A DNA stretch of 64,000 nucleotides, taken from positions 868,001 through 932,000 of the forward strand of contig NZ_SLVP01000001.1 of the NCBI RefSeq assembly GCF_004345425.1. Direction: 5' to 3'. A program made the translations under genes and the position numbers. The stretch's first letter is position 1. Each line of letters opens with the position of its first letter. The DNA comes from Paenibacillus sp. BK033. GTDB taxonomy: Bacteria; Bacillota; Bacilli; Paenibacillales; Paenibacillaceae. Under the pieces are notes generated by a model that had not been told where the DNA came from, made no database searches, and was given only the letters and a program-made list of their open reading frames with translations. Positions 16,238 through 24,462 of this stretch are shown piece by piece.

Positions 16238-16966
16238 ATGAAATCAAAAGATATCATTTACATGATTTATAATGAGGATGAACAGTCTGTTACATCAATG
16301 GGAATCGAGTTTACTGATTTTATCAATTGTTTTACTTTTGAATTAAACTATATCTTGCTTCTTGCATCTGGATATGCGGGTGAAGATTTTCATTCTGGTG
16401 TCGGATTAGAGTTTGTTACAAGTGAAAATTTAAATGACCTTTACAATGAGAATGTATATTCCTATGGTGATTTTTGTTGGGTAGATTTTAATACGGTTAG
16501 TGCCCTTGATAATCTAGTACCACAAGAGAAAGCAGAATTGTTGTATTTAAGTCATTATAAACAACCATTAGCAAGCCCCTTTTTCGATAAACTTGACAAT
16601 AAAATTGTATACTTGGCACATGATGATGGTTGGTTCAACAAAATTTTTTACAAAGATATAAATAATTACATTGAAGTATTGCGGCATTTGATTTCATTTC
16701 GATTGAAGTCTTATAAGAAGAATGTAAGGTCACTGAATGTAGACGTTGCAGAAGAACTGGCTCAAATGGCCAGAGATGGAATATTGATTGATTTATACAA
16801 ATTAATCAAATCTAGAAACGGCGTAGAAATTCCATTTAACGTTATTGGTAAGGTATACGACTTTGACGATGTTTATACTAACATGGAAAGATATAAAGCA
16901 AAGGCCAGGTTGGAATATTGGCTCGTATATAAAAACAAAGAATGGAGCATTAAGTCATATAGATAA
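16238..16966 (+). CDS. Unknown 242-residue protein
   Basis: A soluble acidic protein, start supported by CGAGGGGCTTTCAC. It is rich in Asp, Asn, Tyr and Phe (VTSENLNDLYNENVYSYGDF), with a basic segment RLKSYKKNVRSL near residue 155 and a C-terminal KARLEYWLVYKNKEWSIKSY. The family is not recognised. It lies 80 bases after the previous orphan on the same strand with similar AT-rich composition, so the two may have been acquired together. No partner or activity can be named. Confidence 0.68.
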   Translation: MKSKDIIYMIYNEDEQSVTSMGIEFTDFINCFTFELNYILLLASGYAGEDFHSGVGLEFVTSENLNDLYNENVYSYGDFCWVDFNTVSALDNLVPQEKAELLYLSHYKQPLASPFFDKLDNKIVYLAHDDGWFNKIFYKDINNYIEVLRHLISFRLKSYKKNVRSLNVDVAEELAQMARDGILIDLYKLIKSRNGVEIPFNVIGKVYDFDDVYTNMERYKAKARLEYWLVYKNKEWSIKSYR

Positions 16967-17064
16967 ATCTCTAAAATGTTTTAACGCACTGAATTTGATG
17001 CAAAAAATTTGGGAATTGAACTTTTGGGAAATAAAAAATCAATCGTTGGGAGGAAAGCTGATCG

Positions 17065-17772
17065 GTGGACATCTCGCAGAAATTAAAGATTGGGGCACTG
17101 AAAAATAAGATTAAGGATCAATTTGGTCAAGATATTTTAAACATCTTAAATGGACAGATGATGTTTGAAGAATTTTATCGTCATCAGTTAATGGAAAATG
17201 GCGACTATGTTCCTTTCAATGAAGCCATGTGTTCAAACGATACGACCGCTGCGATCTTCAGCGATGAATTTAAACAAATAAGAGCATCCGGACATCAAGT
17301 GCCTTTAGAGGAGTATGAGAAAATTACCGTGACTCCTTTGATATCCCTGTTTGAGAACAAATACAAATGCATCGTTTTGTGGTTCGGAGATGACATGTTC
17401 TGTCAAATCAATCTACTGACCGTATTGGCGTATTTAGAACAAATGGGATACGATGGGAAAGTGTATTTCCATACGGTGAAGGAAATGACTTATGAAGTGG
17501 AAGAAACGGAAATCAGGCTGGAAGGCTATCAAGAAATTTACCAACAGGTTTTGATTCATCATCGTTTACCCGAAGCCCATTTAATGCCTGTGATGTACCA
17601 GGGAATCCGTTTATATCTAGAATATATAAAAGTAGATAACGAAATCACCGCGTTTATTAAGAAGCATAAAGATAAGACGCAGGATGAATTATTGCAGCGC
17701 TTATTTCATCGATTCCCTCACTACGGTTTAGGAGATTTGCAGTACATCAAATTAATGGAAGCTTTATCCTAA
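17065..17772 (+). CDS. DUF1835-like protein
   Basis: A 235-residue protein with GTG start after GGGAGGAAAG. Features such as ILNGQMMFEEFY, the YVPFNEAMCSNDTTAA stretch and CIVLWFGDDMFCQINLLTVL recall DUF1835-type proteins of Bacillota, whose function is unknown and which are sometimes misnamed AraC regulators. No helix-turn-helix is evident. The assignment comes from memory of the pattern. It is the last of three plus-strand orphans and is followed by a hairpin shared with the convergent gene. Confidence 0.6.
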   Translation: MDISQKLKIGALKNKIKDQFGQDILNILNGQMMFEEFYRHQLMENGDYVPFNEAMCSNDTTAAIFSDEFKQIRASGHQVPLEEYEKITVTPLISLFENKYKCIVLWFGDDMFCQINLLTVLAYLEQMGYDGKVYFHTVKEMTYEVEETEIRLEGYQEIYQQVLIHHRLPEAHLMPVMYQGIRLYLEYIKVDNEITAFIKKHKDKTQDELLQRLFHRFPHYGLGDLQYIKLMEALS

Positions 17773-17872
17773 TGAGAAAAAAGAAACAGTTGATAAGTTG
17801 GATAATTTTTAATGTCGGACAAATCATTCTTCGGAGGCGATCTTGAGATTGGACTAGCCATCGGAACCGAAA

Positions 17873-17901
17873 TGAAGCTGCCGACACTTTCGGCAGCTTC
17901 A
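17873..17901. terminator. Hairpin between convergent genes
   Basis: A perfect 12-bp stem TGAAGCTGCCGA / TCGGCAGCTTCA with a five-base loop. T runs are poor on both strands (TTTC on the minus strand), so termination strength is uncertain. Confidence 0.6.
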
Positions 17902-17920
17902 GCCCATAATTCCGCGAAAA

Positions 17921-18400
17921 TTATTTTTTAACCACGGGTACCCAGAATTCGCCGTAAAAACTGCCCTCGCCGTTATCTTCGCGATAGGTCGCATTTGGAC
18001 CGCCGATGTAAGCATAATCGGTGATTTGGCTCAGGACTTCGCCGAAAGCAAGGTACGTCAACTGATCAAACAAGGTTTCCTTGTCGCCATTCCCCGCGAC
18101 CACGATGTACTCGCTCTCCGGAAACTCGATAAGGCGAGTTGCGTCAGCAACTGATTTTCCGGCTTCTACCGCGAAATAATTCCACGGCTTGCCCTGATAA
18201 ACTTCGTTCACTGACCATTCACGATCGTCCTTTGCGGCGTCTTTGAGCTTGGCAAATCGCCCGTCAGCCTTGAGTTTGCCCCAAAACTCGGCTTTTTCCT
18301 TTTGCAATGCTGTCATGTCTTGAAAATTGGACTGGATTGAGAAACCGTACGCGGTTAATGTGAATGATTTTTTGTGTTCAATTGTGTATTCTGCTGCCAT
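17921..18400 (-). CDS. GyrI-like / effector-binding-domain protein, copy 2
   Basis: A 159-residue protein resembling the GyrI-like small-molecule-binding (AraC_E_bind) fold without any DNA-binding domain. Conserved features are FTLTAYGFSI near the N-terminus, IEFPESEYIVVAGNG in the middle and the YGEFWVPV end. The start at 18400 is chosen for AAAGGAGCTCAT; the open frame extends upstream to 18424. It has the same length as, and is a clear homologue of, the next gene upstream (27-base gap), so the pair is a tandem duplication in one transcript, divergent from a WYL regulator. Confidence 0.8.
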   Translation of the reverse strand: MAAEYTIEHKKSFTLTAYGFSIQSNFQDMTALQKEKAEFWGKLKADGRFAKLKDAAKDDREWSVNEVYQGKPWNYFAVEAGKSVADATRLIEFPESEYIVVAGNGDKETLFDQLTYLAFGEVLSQITDYAYIGGPNATYREDNGEGSFYGEFWVPVVKK

Positions 18401-18427
18401 ATGAGCTCCTTTCGCATTCCACAAAGA

Positions 18428-18907
18428 TTAGTTTTCCACTTTTTTTGCGCGAAGCCACATTTCGCCGTAGAATTCACCGTTTTCAGCCGCTTTGACGAAT
18501 GTGGAGTTACCCGGGCCAACGTATTTGTAATCTGTAATTTCTTGCAGCAAACCGCCGAACACTTGGCCTGTGATTTGATCCGCGAGGCTGTCTTTGTCAG
18601 CGCCTGTGCCAGGTACAACGAGGTAGTCGCCAGCGAGGAAATCGAGGACGACCGCGTCTTCCACCTTGAAATCTCCCATCACGCCGAAGCCGCGCCAAGC
18701 CTTGCCGTCGAGCACATAATTGATTTGATATTCCTGCCCGTCAGCCAGCGCGAGAAGCTCGGCAAGCTTGCCATTTTCAGTGATTTCAGCCTTTTTCGCC
18801 GCCGTTTTTGCCGCATTGCCTGCCCAGTCGTTAAAGTCCTCAAATGAAACACCGAAAGCAGTCATTTTGTAGTTTTCCGAGATCGTTTTGATGGAGTAGT
18901 TAGACAT
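18428..18907 (-). CDS. GyrI-like / effector-binding-domain protein, copy 1
   Basis: A 159-residue protein of the same family as its downstream neighbour (KMTAFGVSFEDFNDW, VLDFLAGDYLVVPGTGADKD, the NGEFYGEMWLRA end). Stand-alone GyrI-like proteins bind hydrophobic small molecules, and some hydrolyse or sequester toxic ones. The start is supported by AAAGGAGAGAACAAA. It is the first gene of a two-gene unit that faces the WYL regulator across a GTATCA/TGATAC operator, so induction by a ligand sensed by that regulator is likely (inference). Confidence 0.82.
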   Translation of the reverse strand: MSNYSIKTISENYKMTAFGVSFEDFNDWAGNAAKTAAKKAEITENGKLAELLALADGQEYQINYVLDGKAWRGFGVMGDFKVEDAVVLDFLAGDYLVVPGTGADKDSLADQITGQVFGGLLQEITDYKYVGPGNSTFVKAAENGEFYGEMWLRAKKVEN

Positions 18908-18961
18908 TTTGTTCTCTCCTTTGCGGATTTACTTTTACAAGATCGATTCTATTGGCCGAAT

Positions 18962-18989
18962 GTATCAAAAAATGATACTTTTTTGATAC
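18962..18989. promoter_or_regulatory. Operator in the WYL / GyrI-like divergent intergenic region
   Basis: Three 6-mers spaced by five bases: GTATCA-AAAAA-TGATAC-TTTTT-TGATAC. The first two form a perfect inverted repeat and the third repeats the second directly. Candidate binding site for the WYL regulator, controlling both directions. Confidence 0.65.
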
Positions 18990-18998
18990 AATAAAATC

Positions 18999-19970
18999 AT
19001 GAAGAAAACAGAACGAGTAAACCTAATCATGCGCTACATCAATAACCGCGCGCATTTTACGATTGCCGAGATTCAGCGGGAGTTCAAGATTTCCCGCGCG
19101 ACGGCGATCCGCGACATTAATGAGATTCAAGCGATGGGTTTTCCGCTGACGACCGAGCTGGGGCGCGGCGGGGGCTACAATGTCCTGCAAAATCAGTATT
19201 TGCCGGCGGCACGGTTTACGCCGGATGAGCTGAAGGCGATTTTCATCAGTTTTATCGCCTCGAAAAATTCACAGCTGCCTTATCTGCAAAACCGCCGCTC
19301 GATCACGGAAAAGCTTATCGGCATCGCGTCGCAAACGCAGCAAGACGAGCTGATCGAGCTGAATCATATTTTGCTTTTTGAAAATACGAATCCTGCTAAT
19401 CCGAATCTTTTGGAGCTCGATGATGCGGCGCCTGCGGAGCTAAACCAGTTGATTTCGCTAGCTGTGCGAGATAAGCATTTACGCGTGACGTATGAGCCGA
19501 GTCCTGGCTGGCCGCAGTTGCTGGACGTTTTTTTGCTTCACATTTTCAACTCGAACGCGCAGTGGCTAGTAGAGGTATATGATTTTGATACGGATGAGTT
19601 TCGTTATTTGCCTGTTGATTTGCTTCGGGATTCCGCTATTTCCGATCATGAGATGAAGTACTCCGAGCAAGAGATTTTAAGCAAAAAACGGATGGGTGCG
19701 CGTCAGTCCAATCTGGTTGTAAAGCTTGACGCGGTCGGAATTCAGCGTTTCAAACGCATGCACCCGCCGGGGATTATTTTGTCCTTTACCGGAATGTTTC
19801 AATCGAGCGGGATTTTTAATGCTCAGCTGGATGTGACTGACGTTGAGGAGCTGGCTTATTACGCGGATTGGCTTTTGTTCTTGGGGAAGGGGGTTATGTT
19901 CGAGCGGATTCCGGAAGAGCTGCGCCTGATTTTGGAGGATCGCTTAACCAATCTAAGATTTCCTATCTAA
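18999..19970 (+). CDS. WYL-domain transcriptional regulator (DeoR/YobV type)
   Basis: A 323-residue regulator: residues 1-60 form an HTH_11/DeoR winged helix (FTIAEIQREFKISRATAIRD), about 135-215 is the WYL ligand-binding domain (HLRVTYEPSPGW...QWLVEVYDFDTDEFRYLPVD), and the end is the WCX extension. WYL proteins sense nucleic acids or small ligands. It is divergent from two GyrI-like genes. No ribosome binding site precedes the ATG: a -10-like TACAAT ends only six bases upstream, so the message may be leaderless. That is inference; no good -35 box is present. Confidence 0.9.
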   Translation: MKKTERVNLIMRYINNRAHFTIAEIQREFKISRATAIRDINEIQAMGFPLTTELGRGGGYNVLQNQYLPAARFTPDELKAIFISFIASKNSQLPYLQNRRSITEKLIGIASQTQQDELIELNHILLFENTNPANPNLLELDDAAPAELNQLISLAVRDKHLRVTYEPSPGWPQLLDVFLLHIFNSNAQWLVEVYDFDTDEFRYLPVDLLRDSAISDHEMKYSEQEILSKKRMGARQSNLVVKLDAVGIQRFKRMHPPGIILSFTGMFQSSGIFNAQLDVTDVEELAYYADWLLFLGKGVMFERIPEELRLILEDRLTNLRFPI

Positions 19971-20041
19971 TCTACTATTGTATAAAAGTTAGCTGCAGTG
20001 ACGATACTTCTAAATATCTGGTATATTTGGAGGTTATTTTC

Positions 20042-20521
20042 GTGAGTCAACAACTAAGCTATGACAAGACCCATCTTATCATATCAAACTTTCTGAATGA
20101 GAGTAACGATAAGGTGTTTTGCTTTCTGAAAGCGGAGCATACAACCGGAAATTCTTTTGTGCTAAAGAGATATTGTAAGGATAATGGGCATGCCATTTAT
20201 ATGAATTTAAAGTCTGCTAGATCCACGAAAACGTTAATTCTTCAATTGCTGCATGCGATAGAAGTTCCTTTTGTAAAGCAATATCAAAATGATTACTTAG
20301 TTCACTTGTTATGTTCGGAAATCGCGAAAAAGAAGATCTCTCATTTTGTTTTTGATGATATTCAAGAATTAGAAGCCAGCACGAATATCTCTGAGATATT
20401 CGAGCTATTCAGATATATAAATATCAATACGGATGTTCAGTTTATTTGCGTAGGCTTCAGCATGACGGCAAGCTTATCCGCGGAAATTACCAGGCGAAGC
20501 GAGTTTTTAAACGTTATATAA
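20042..20521 (+). CDS. AAA-ATPase-like protein with a degenerate Walker A
   Basis: A 159-residue protein starting at GTG after TTGGAGGTT. AEHTTGNSFVLKRYC sits where a GxxGxGKT P-loop would be, and HFVFDDIQELE resembles a Walker B hhhhDD, followed by FICVGFSMTA as in sensor-1 strands of TniB/ExeA-type AAA proteins. The invariant Lys is missing. The chain stops soon after sensor 1, so it lacks the lid domain and may be truncated. An ATPase-derived fold is inference. It is followed by a strong terminator. Confidence 0.5.
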   Translation: MSQQLSYDKTHLIISNFLNESNDKVFCFLKAEHTTGNSFVLKRYCKDNGHAIYMNLKSARSTKTLILQLLHAIEVPFVKQYQNDYLVHLLCSEIAKKKISHFVFDDIQELEASTNISEIFELFRYININTDVQFICVGFSMTASLSAEITRRSEFLNVI

Positions 20522-20543
20522 ACCTAGCCCTTGCGTCAAAGCA

Positions 20544-20578
20544 AAAAATCCAGTTCAGCCGCGCTGAACTGGATTTTT
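20544..20578 (+). terminator. Strong Rho-independent terminator
   Basis: A 16-bp perfect stem (20544-20559 / 20563-20578) with a CGC loop; the 3' arm ends in TTTTT. It closes the transcript of the AAA-like gene. Confidence 0.88.
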
Positions 20579-20623
20579 GTGTTGAACATAAACTATATAG
20601 CCGCTTTTTCAGAAATTGCTTTC

Positions 20624-20908
20624 TTAGATTTTATGATCTGTTATCTCAAGAGAAGGAAGGAGCTCTTGGTTTAGAATTTCGAGAATCCTTTCCAGAGTTA
20701 TGCTGTTGTTTACTATGCGGAAATCGATCAGACCAAAAAATGGCCTTAATGCTTCATCGTGAATATTATCGATCTCTAATGCCTCGAAACTAACCTGTAA
20801 AACCTGGCAACCATTGATGGAATACAAAATGTCAGCTGCAGCGTTTGTCAGATCATGATCCAGATGTAACGAATACCGGGTGTTGTCTATCATGATTCTA
20901 TTACTCAA
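20624..20908 (-). CDS. Unknown small protein
   Basis: A 94-residue frame starting at TTG after a GGGGGATATTTT-type ribosome binding site. The product is acidic and soluble (HLDHDLTNAAADILYSINGC, then FEALEIDNIHDEALRPFFGL). The frame on the other strand at 20446-20793 reads as Cys-rich low-quality protein, so the minus-strand frame is preferred. Family unknown. It is convergent with the AAA-like gene. Confidence 0.5.
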   Translation of the reverse strand: MSNRIMIDNTRYSLHLDHDLTNAAADILYSINGCQVLQVSFEALEIDNIHDEALRPFFGLIDFRIVNNSITLERILEILNQELLPSLEITDHKI

Positions 20909-21063
20909 AAATATCCCCCTATAGTTGTTAAATTTTGATATAGGGTAGTATATCATGACTACTTAAAAAATGTAAGTATTATACAGAATAGCCATCGGTT
21001 ATTTAGTTTTGGGGAAATACGATCCAGACGGCTTCGAGCTTTGCGTTGCGGCTTCTAGTGCAA

Positions 21064-21098
21064 TTGATTTATTTTAGTCGATATTGTTACAATGTAAC
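21064..21098 (+). promoter_or_regulatory. Promoter with overlapping palindrome before the HxlR gene
   Basis: TTGATT (21064-21069) and TACAAT (21088-21093) are 18 bases apart. GTTAC-AAT-GTAAC (21086-21098) overlaps the -10 box, suggesting autoregulation by the HxlR protein. Confidence 0.6.
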
Positions 21099-21128
21099 TA
21101 ATGAAACGAAGTCTTAAGGAGGAGAACG

Positions 21129-21569
21129 ATGTCCAAGAGCATTTATCAACTGGACTGTAACATAGCACAGACCCTCAATATTATAGGGGACCGCTGGACC
21201 CTGCTGGTAATCCATGAAATAATGACGGGAAAGAAGACCTTTAACGAAATCAAGCAAGCACTGAAGACGATTTCGGCGAACGTTCTATCCGAACGGTTAA
21301 AGCAATTGGAGGAAGACGGGCTTATTGCCTCCAATCTATACTCCGCGCACCCCCCGCGTTACGAATATGAATTAACGGAAAGCGGACATGACTTGGAGAT
21401 GGTACTGAATGCTTATCTTCTGTGGGGGAGAAAACATTTGGACAAAAGCTATAAAGTGATGAAGCACGCAGACTGTGGCCATGAAATCGAGCTGCGTTAT
21501 TATTGTCCCAAATGCGAAAGCTTGGTGGATAATATATCAGTCGAGCGAATTGCGGGAAGCTGCACTTGA
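21129..21569 (+). CDS. HxlR-family transcriptional regulator
   Basis: A 146-residue winged-helix regulator; residues 8-100 carry the HxlR pattern (CNIAQTLNIIGDRWTLLVIH, IKQALKTISANVLSERLKQL, PRYEYELTESG). HxlR proteins sense electrophiles, quinones or disulfide stress, often through a conserved Cys, here at residue 10. Unusually, the C-terminal 30 residues carry an extra Cys/His cluster (CGHEI...YYCPKC) that could bind zinc. The start has AAGGAGGAGAACG. It sits before a dehydrogenase and a flavoprotein oxidoreductase that it probably regulates through GTTAC/GTAAC-type sites. Confidence 0.92.
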   Translation: MSKSIYQLDCNIAQTLNIIGDRWTLLVIHEIMTGKKTFNEIKQALKTISANVLSERLKQLEEDGLIASNLYSAHPPRYEYELTESGHDLEMVLNAYLLWGRKHLDKSYKVMKHADCGHEIELRYYCPKCESLVDNISVERIAGSCT

Positions 21570-21581
21570 TAGAGTAAATGA

Positions 21582-21607
21582 GTCGGGCTATTTTAAACCC
21601 GGCAATT
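21582..21607 (+). terminator. Weak terminator after the HxlR gene
   Basis: GTCGGG / CCCGGC (one wobble) enclosing an AT-rich loop, followed by AATTTTT. Confidence 0.5.
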
Positions 21608-21615
21608 TTTACAAA

Positions 21616-21732
21616 AAGTAAGTTGTAAAAACTAACTTGGTATGATAAATTGACTTTAGCGAGATGGGAAAAATGGTAAGTTTGCATATACATTTTTTTT
21701 TGATCTGTAAGTTAATTATTGTAACTAAGTAT
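21616..21732 (+). promoter_or_regulatory. Two inverted repeats upstream of the dehydrogenase gene
   Basis: AAGTAAGTT (21616-21624) and AACTAACTT (21630-21638) form one imperfect dyad. AGTTA-N7-TAACT lies near 21711-21727. Both share the GTTA/TAAC core with the palindrome in the HxlR promoter, as expected for HxlR operators. Confidence 0.5.
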
Positions 21733-21760
21733 ATTTTATTAATTCTAAGGAGAGACGAAT

Positions 21761-22786
21761 ATGACTGAAAAAATGAAAGCAGTAGGACTCTACAAATATT
21801 TGCCGATTGAGCATCCGGAAAGTTTAATGGACATTGAATTGGAAAAACCTAAACCTACGGGTAAGGACCTGCTTGTGCGGGTCAAGGCGATTTCCGTAAA
21901 TCCGGTTGACTATAAGGTTCGGGCCCCTAAGGAGCGTACGGAAAGCGTTCCTCGCGTGCTTGGCTGGGATGTATCCGGTGTCGTTGAAGAGGTAGGAGCG
22001 GAGGTTACGCTGTTTCAACCTGGCGATGAAGTGTATTACGCCGGTAGCATCACGAGGGCCGGCGGCAACAGCGAATTTCATCTCGTAGACGAACGAATTG
22101 TTGGATGGAAGCCGTCCAGCCTGAATTTTGCCGAAGCCGCAGCTCTTCCGCTGACCACGATTACGGCTTGGGAAAGCTTATACGACCGTCTGGGAATTTC
22201 TACTGTCCCTGGCAATAACAGCGGGAAGACGATTCTGATTATCGGAGCGGCTGGCGGTGTAGGATCGATTGCAACGCAGTTAGCGAAGCATGCGGGTCTT
22301 ACGGCCATCGGAACCGCTTCCCGACCTGAATCCGTCCAATGGGTCAAAAATCTCGGTGCGGACAAAGTGATTAACCATTTTGAACCCTTCGTTCCCCAAT
22401 TGAAAGCAGCTGGGTACGAGAATGTTGATTACATCCTCTGTTTGAACAGCACGGAGAAACACTGGAAAGAGATGGCTGAGGCGATTGCCCCTCAAGGCAA
22501 GATTTGCTCTATCGTAGAGACAGACGAATTGTTGAATTTAACATTGCTTAAAAATAAAAGCGCAACCTTTGCATGGGAGCTTATGTTTACCCGTCCGACG
22601 TATCAGACGCCCGATATGATTGAGCAGCACAAACTGCTTAACGAAGTAGCGGCACTCATCGATCAAGGTATCATCCGGACGACCACTAACGAAATCCTGT
22701 CCCCGATCAATGCGACGAACCTGCGCAAGGCGCACGCTTTATTGGAAACAGGCCGTACCGTTGGGAAGATTGTTTTGCAAAAGTGA
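21761..22786 (+). CDS. Zinc-type alcohol dehydrogenase-like / quinone oxidoreductase (MDR family)
   Basis: A 341-residue medium-chain dehydrogenase/reductase with start CTAAGGAGAGACGAAT-ATG. Residues 1-130 form the GroES-like domain (DLLVRVKAISVNPVDYKVR, GWDVSGVVEEVGAEV); the NAD(P)-binding fold carries ILIIGAAGGVGSIATQLAKH. The zinc-ligand Cys residues of true alcohol dehydrogenases are absent, so it belongs with quinone oxidoreductase-like, YogA/AdhB-type members that reduce quinones or reactive enones using NADPH. It is 17 bases from the flavoprotein gene, so they are co-transcribed, probably under HxlR control. Confidence 0.9.
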   Translation: MTEKMKAVGLYKYLPIEHPESLMDIELEKPKPTGKDLLVRVKAISVNPVDYKVRAPKERTESVPRVLGWDVSGVVEEVGAEVTLFQPGDEVYYAGSITRAGGNSEFHLVDERIVGWKPSSLNFAEAAALPLTTITAWESLYDRLGISTVPGNNSGKTILIIGAAGGVGSIATQLAKHAGLTAIGTASRPESVQWVKNLGADKVINHFEPFVPQLKAAGYENVDYILCLNSTEKHWKEMAEAIAPQGKICSIVETDELLNLTLLKNKSATFAWELMFTRPTYQTPDMIEQHKLLNEVAALIDQGIIRTTTNEILSPINATNLRKAHALLETGRTVGKIVLQK

Positions 22787-22803
22787 TATGAGGTGACCTG
22801 ATC

Positions 22804-24186
22804 ATGGATACTCAAAGAGATAAGGCTGATGCTTTAATTATCGGATTTGGCAAGGGCGGAAAAACGCTGGCGCCATTCCTGGCTTCGCAAGGATTAAAGG
22901 TAACTCTCGTAGAAAAATCTCCGACGATGTATGGAGGAACTTGCATTAATGTGGGTTGCATTCCGACTAAGGCATTGGCGCATGAAGCCCATTTCATTTC
23001 GCTGAACGAAGAGCATACCCTCGATGAAAAGAAGAGTAAATATGCCAAAGCGATTAAGGAGAAAGATGCTCTTGTTTCCCTCCTCCGCACAAAGAATTTC
23101 AACAATGTAAACGAACAGCCAGGAGTAACGGTAATAACCGGTACGGCTTCTTTTTTGTCGCCTAATGAAGTGTAAGTCGATACGACTGATGGAACAATAA
23201 TTGTGGAAGCGGACCGAATCTTTATTAATACCGGGGCTAAGCCGGACGTACCGGGAATCCCTGGCATTACGAGCGATCTTGTCTATACAAGTGCGGAGCT
23301 GTTGGATTTAAATCAATGGCCTGCTCGCTTGGCCATCATTGGCGGTGGCTACATCGGAATGGAATTTGCCTCGATTTATGCGGGCTTTGGTTCGAAAGTG
23401 ACGCTCCTGATAAGAGGTAATCGCTTCATGCCCAAAGAGGATTCCGACATAGCCACGGAAGTGCGGCGCACTCTCGAAAACAAAGGCGTTCAAGTCTTAT
23501 TAGAGACAGAAGTTAGCGAGATCGTAGATACGGGACCGACGGCGAAGCTAATTGTGAAATCTGCCGATGGAACAGTGGGAGAACTGGAGGCGGAAGCCGT
23601 TCTGACGGCAACGGGACGTTCGGCCAATACCGAAGGGTTAAACCTCCAAGCTGCAGGCGTGGAAGTTACGAACCGCGGGTTTATTAAAGTTGACGATAAA
23701 CTCCGGACAAATGTTCCGCACATCTGGGCGATCGGCGATGTTAACGGAGGACCTCAGTTCACGTATATCTCTCTTGATGACTATCGCATCATAAAGGATC
23801 AATTGTATGGCAAGGATCTCCGCACAACGGAGGATCGTAAAAACATCCCGTATTCCGTCTTTATTGATCCTCCGTTATCGCATGTCGGATTAACGGAAGA
23901 GGAAGCGATAAGAAGGGGATATTCCGTAAAAGCGGCAAAGCTTGCTGCCGCAGCCTCGCCGAGAGCCCGTCAGTTCAAACAGACCGAAGGTTTGTTGAAA
24001 GCCGTAATCGACGTGGAGACCAATGCGCTGCTTGGATTCACAATGTTTGCTGCGGAATCAAGCGAGGTCGTTAATACGGTTTCTACCTTTATGAACACCG
24101 GGCAGCCTTATACGGTGCTTCGAGATACGATTTTTACGCATCCTTCCATGTCCGAAATTTTGAATGATCTTTTGAGTACGATCTAA
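22804..24186 (+). pseudogene. RclA/mercuric-reductase-like flavoprotein disulfide reductase with an in-frame stop
   Basis: The reading frame spans 461 codons but has one TAA at 23173-23175; no frameshift occurs. Before it: FAD-binding GFGKGGKTL and the redox motif GGTCINVGCIPTK. After it: VEADRIFINTGAKP, the NAD-binding GGGYIGMEFASIYAG and a complete dimerisation domain (YSVFIDPPLSHVGLTEEEA...). RclA-type enzymes protect against reactive chlorine or copper stress. Everything except the one stop is intact, so the lesion is recent, or it is a sequencing error. GAGGTGA precedes the ATG. Confidence 0.85.
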
Positions 24187-24203
24187 ACCATTGTGCAAAC
24201 ATG

Positions 24204-24256
24204 AAGGGGCTGTTCCATTTGTGGCATATTAATGCCTTATGGGGACAGCCCCTTTT
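24204..24256 (+). terminator. Terminator after the flavoprotein gene
   Basis: AAGGGGCTGT / ACAGCCCCTT with T run. The 31-base loop can form a smaller GGCAT/ATGCC stem. Confidence 0.82.
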
Positions 24257-24302
24257 TACTTTGCTGCCACCGGGAATTTTCGAGTGAGAGCGCATAATGT
24301 TC

Positions 24303-24339
24303 ATATAGCCGTCCATTTCAGGACGGCTATATTTTTTTC
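24303..24339 (+). terminator. Second strong terminator
   Basis: A perfect 12-bp stem ATATAGCCGTCC / GGACGGCTATAT with a six-base loop and a run of seven T. It isolates the giant repeat gene from upstream transcription. Confidence 0.88.
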
Positions 24340-24462
24340 AACAGGCCGCCACTTGTTAGACAGCTGTATATTTTTAACAATTTGGAAAAGCAATATAGAA
24401 AGGTTAGGCGCATACAGTTATGACTGAGTGTTTTATAGATTGCTATTACAGGAGGGAAGAGG

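Noticed and set aside
20446..20793. 115-codon frame on the plus strand
   Set aside because: It runs across a strong terminator and encodes Cys/Leu-rich sequence; the minus-strand frame has a better start.
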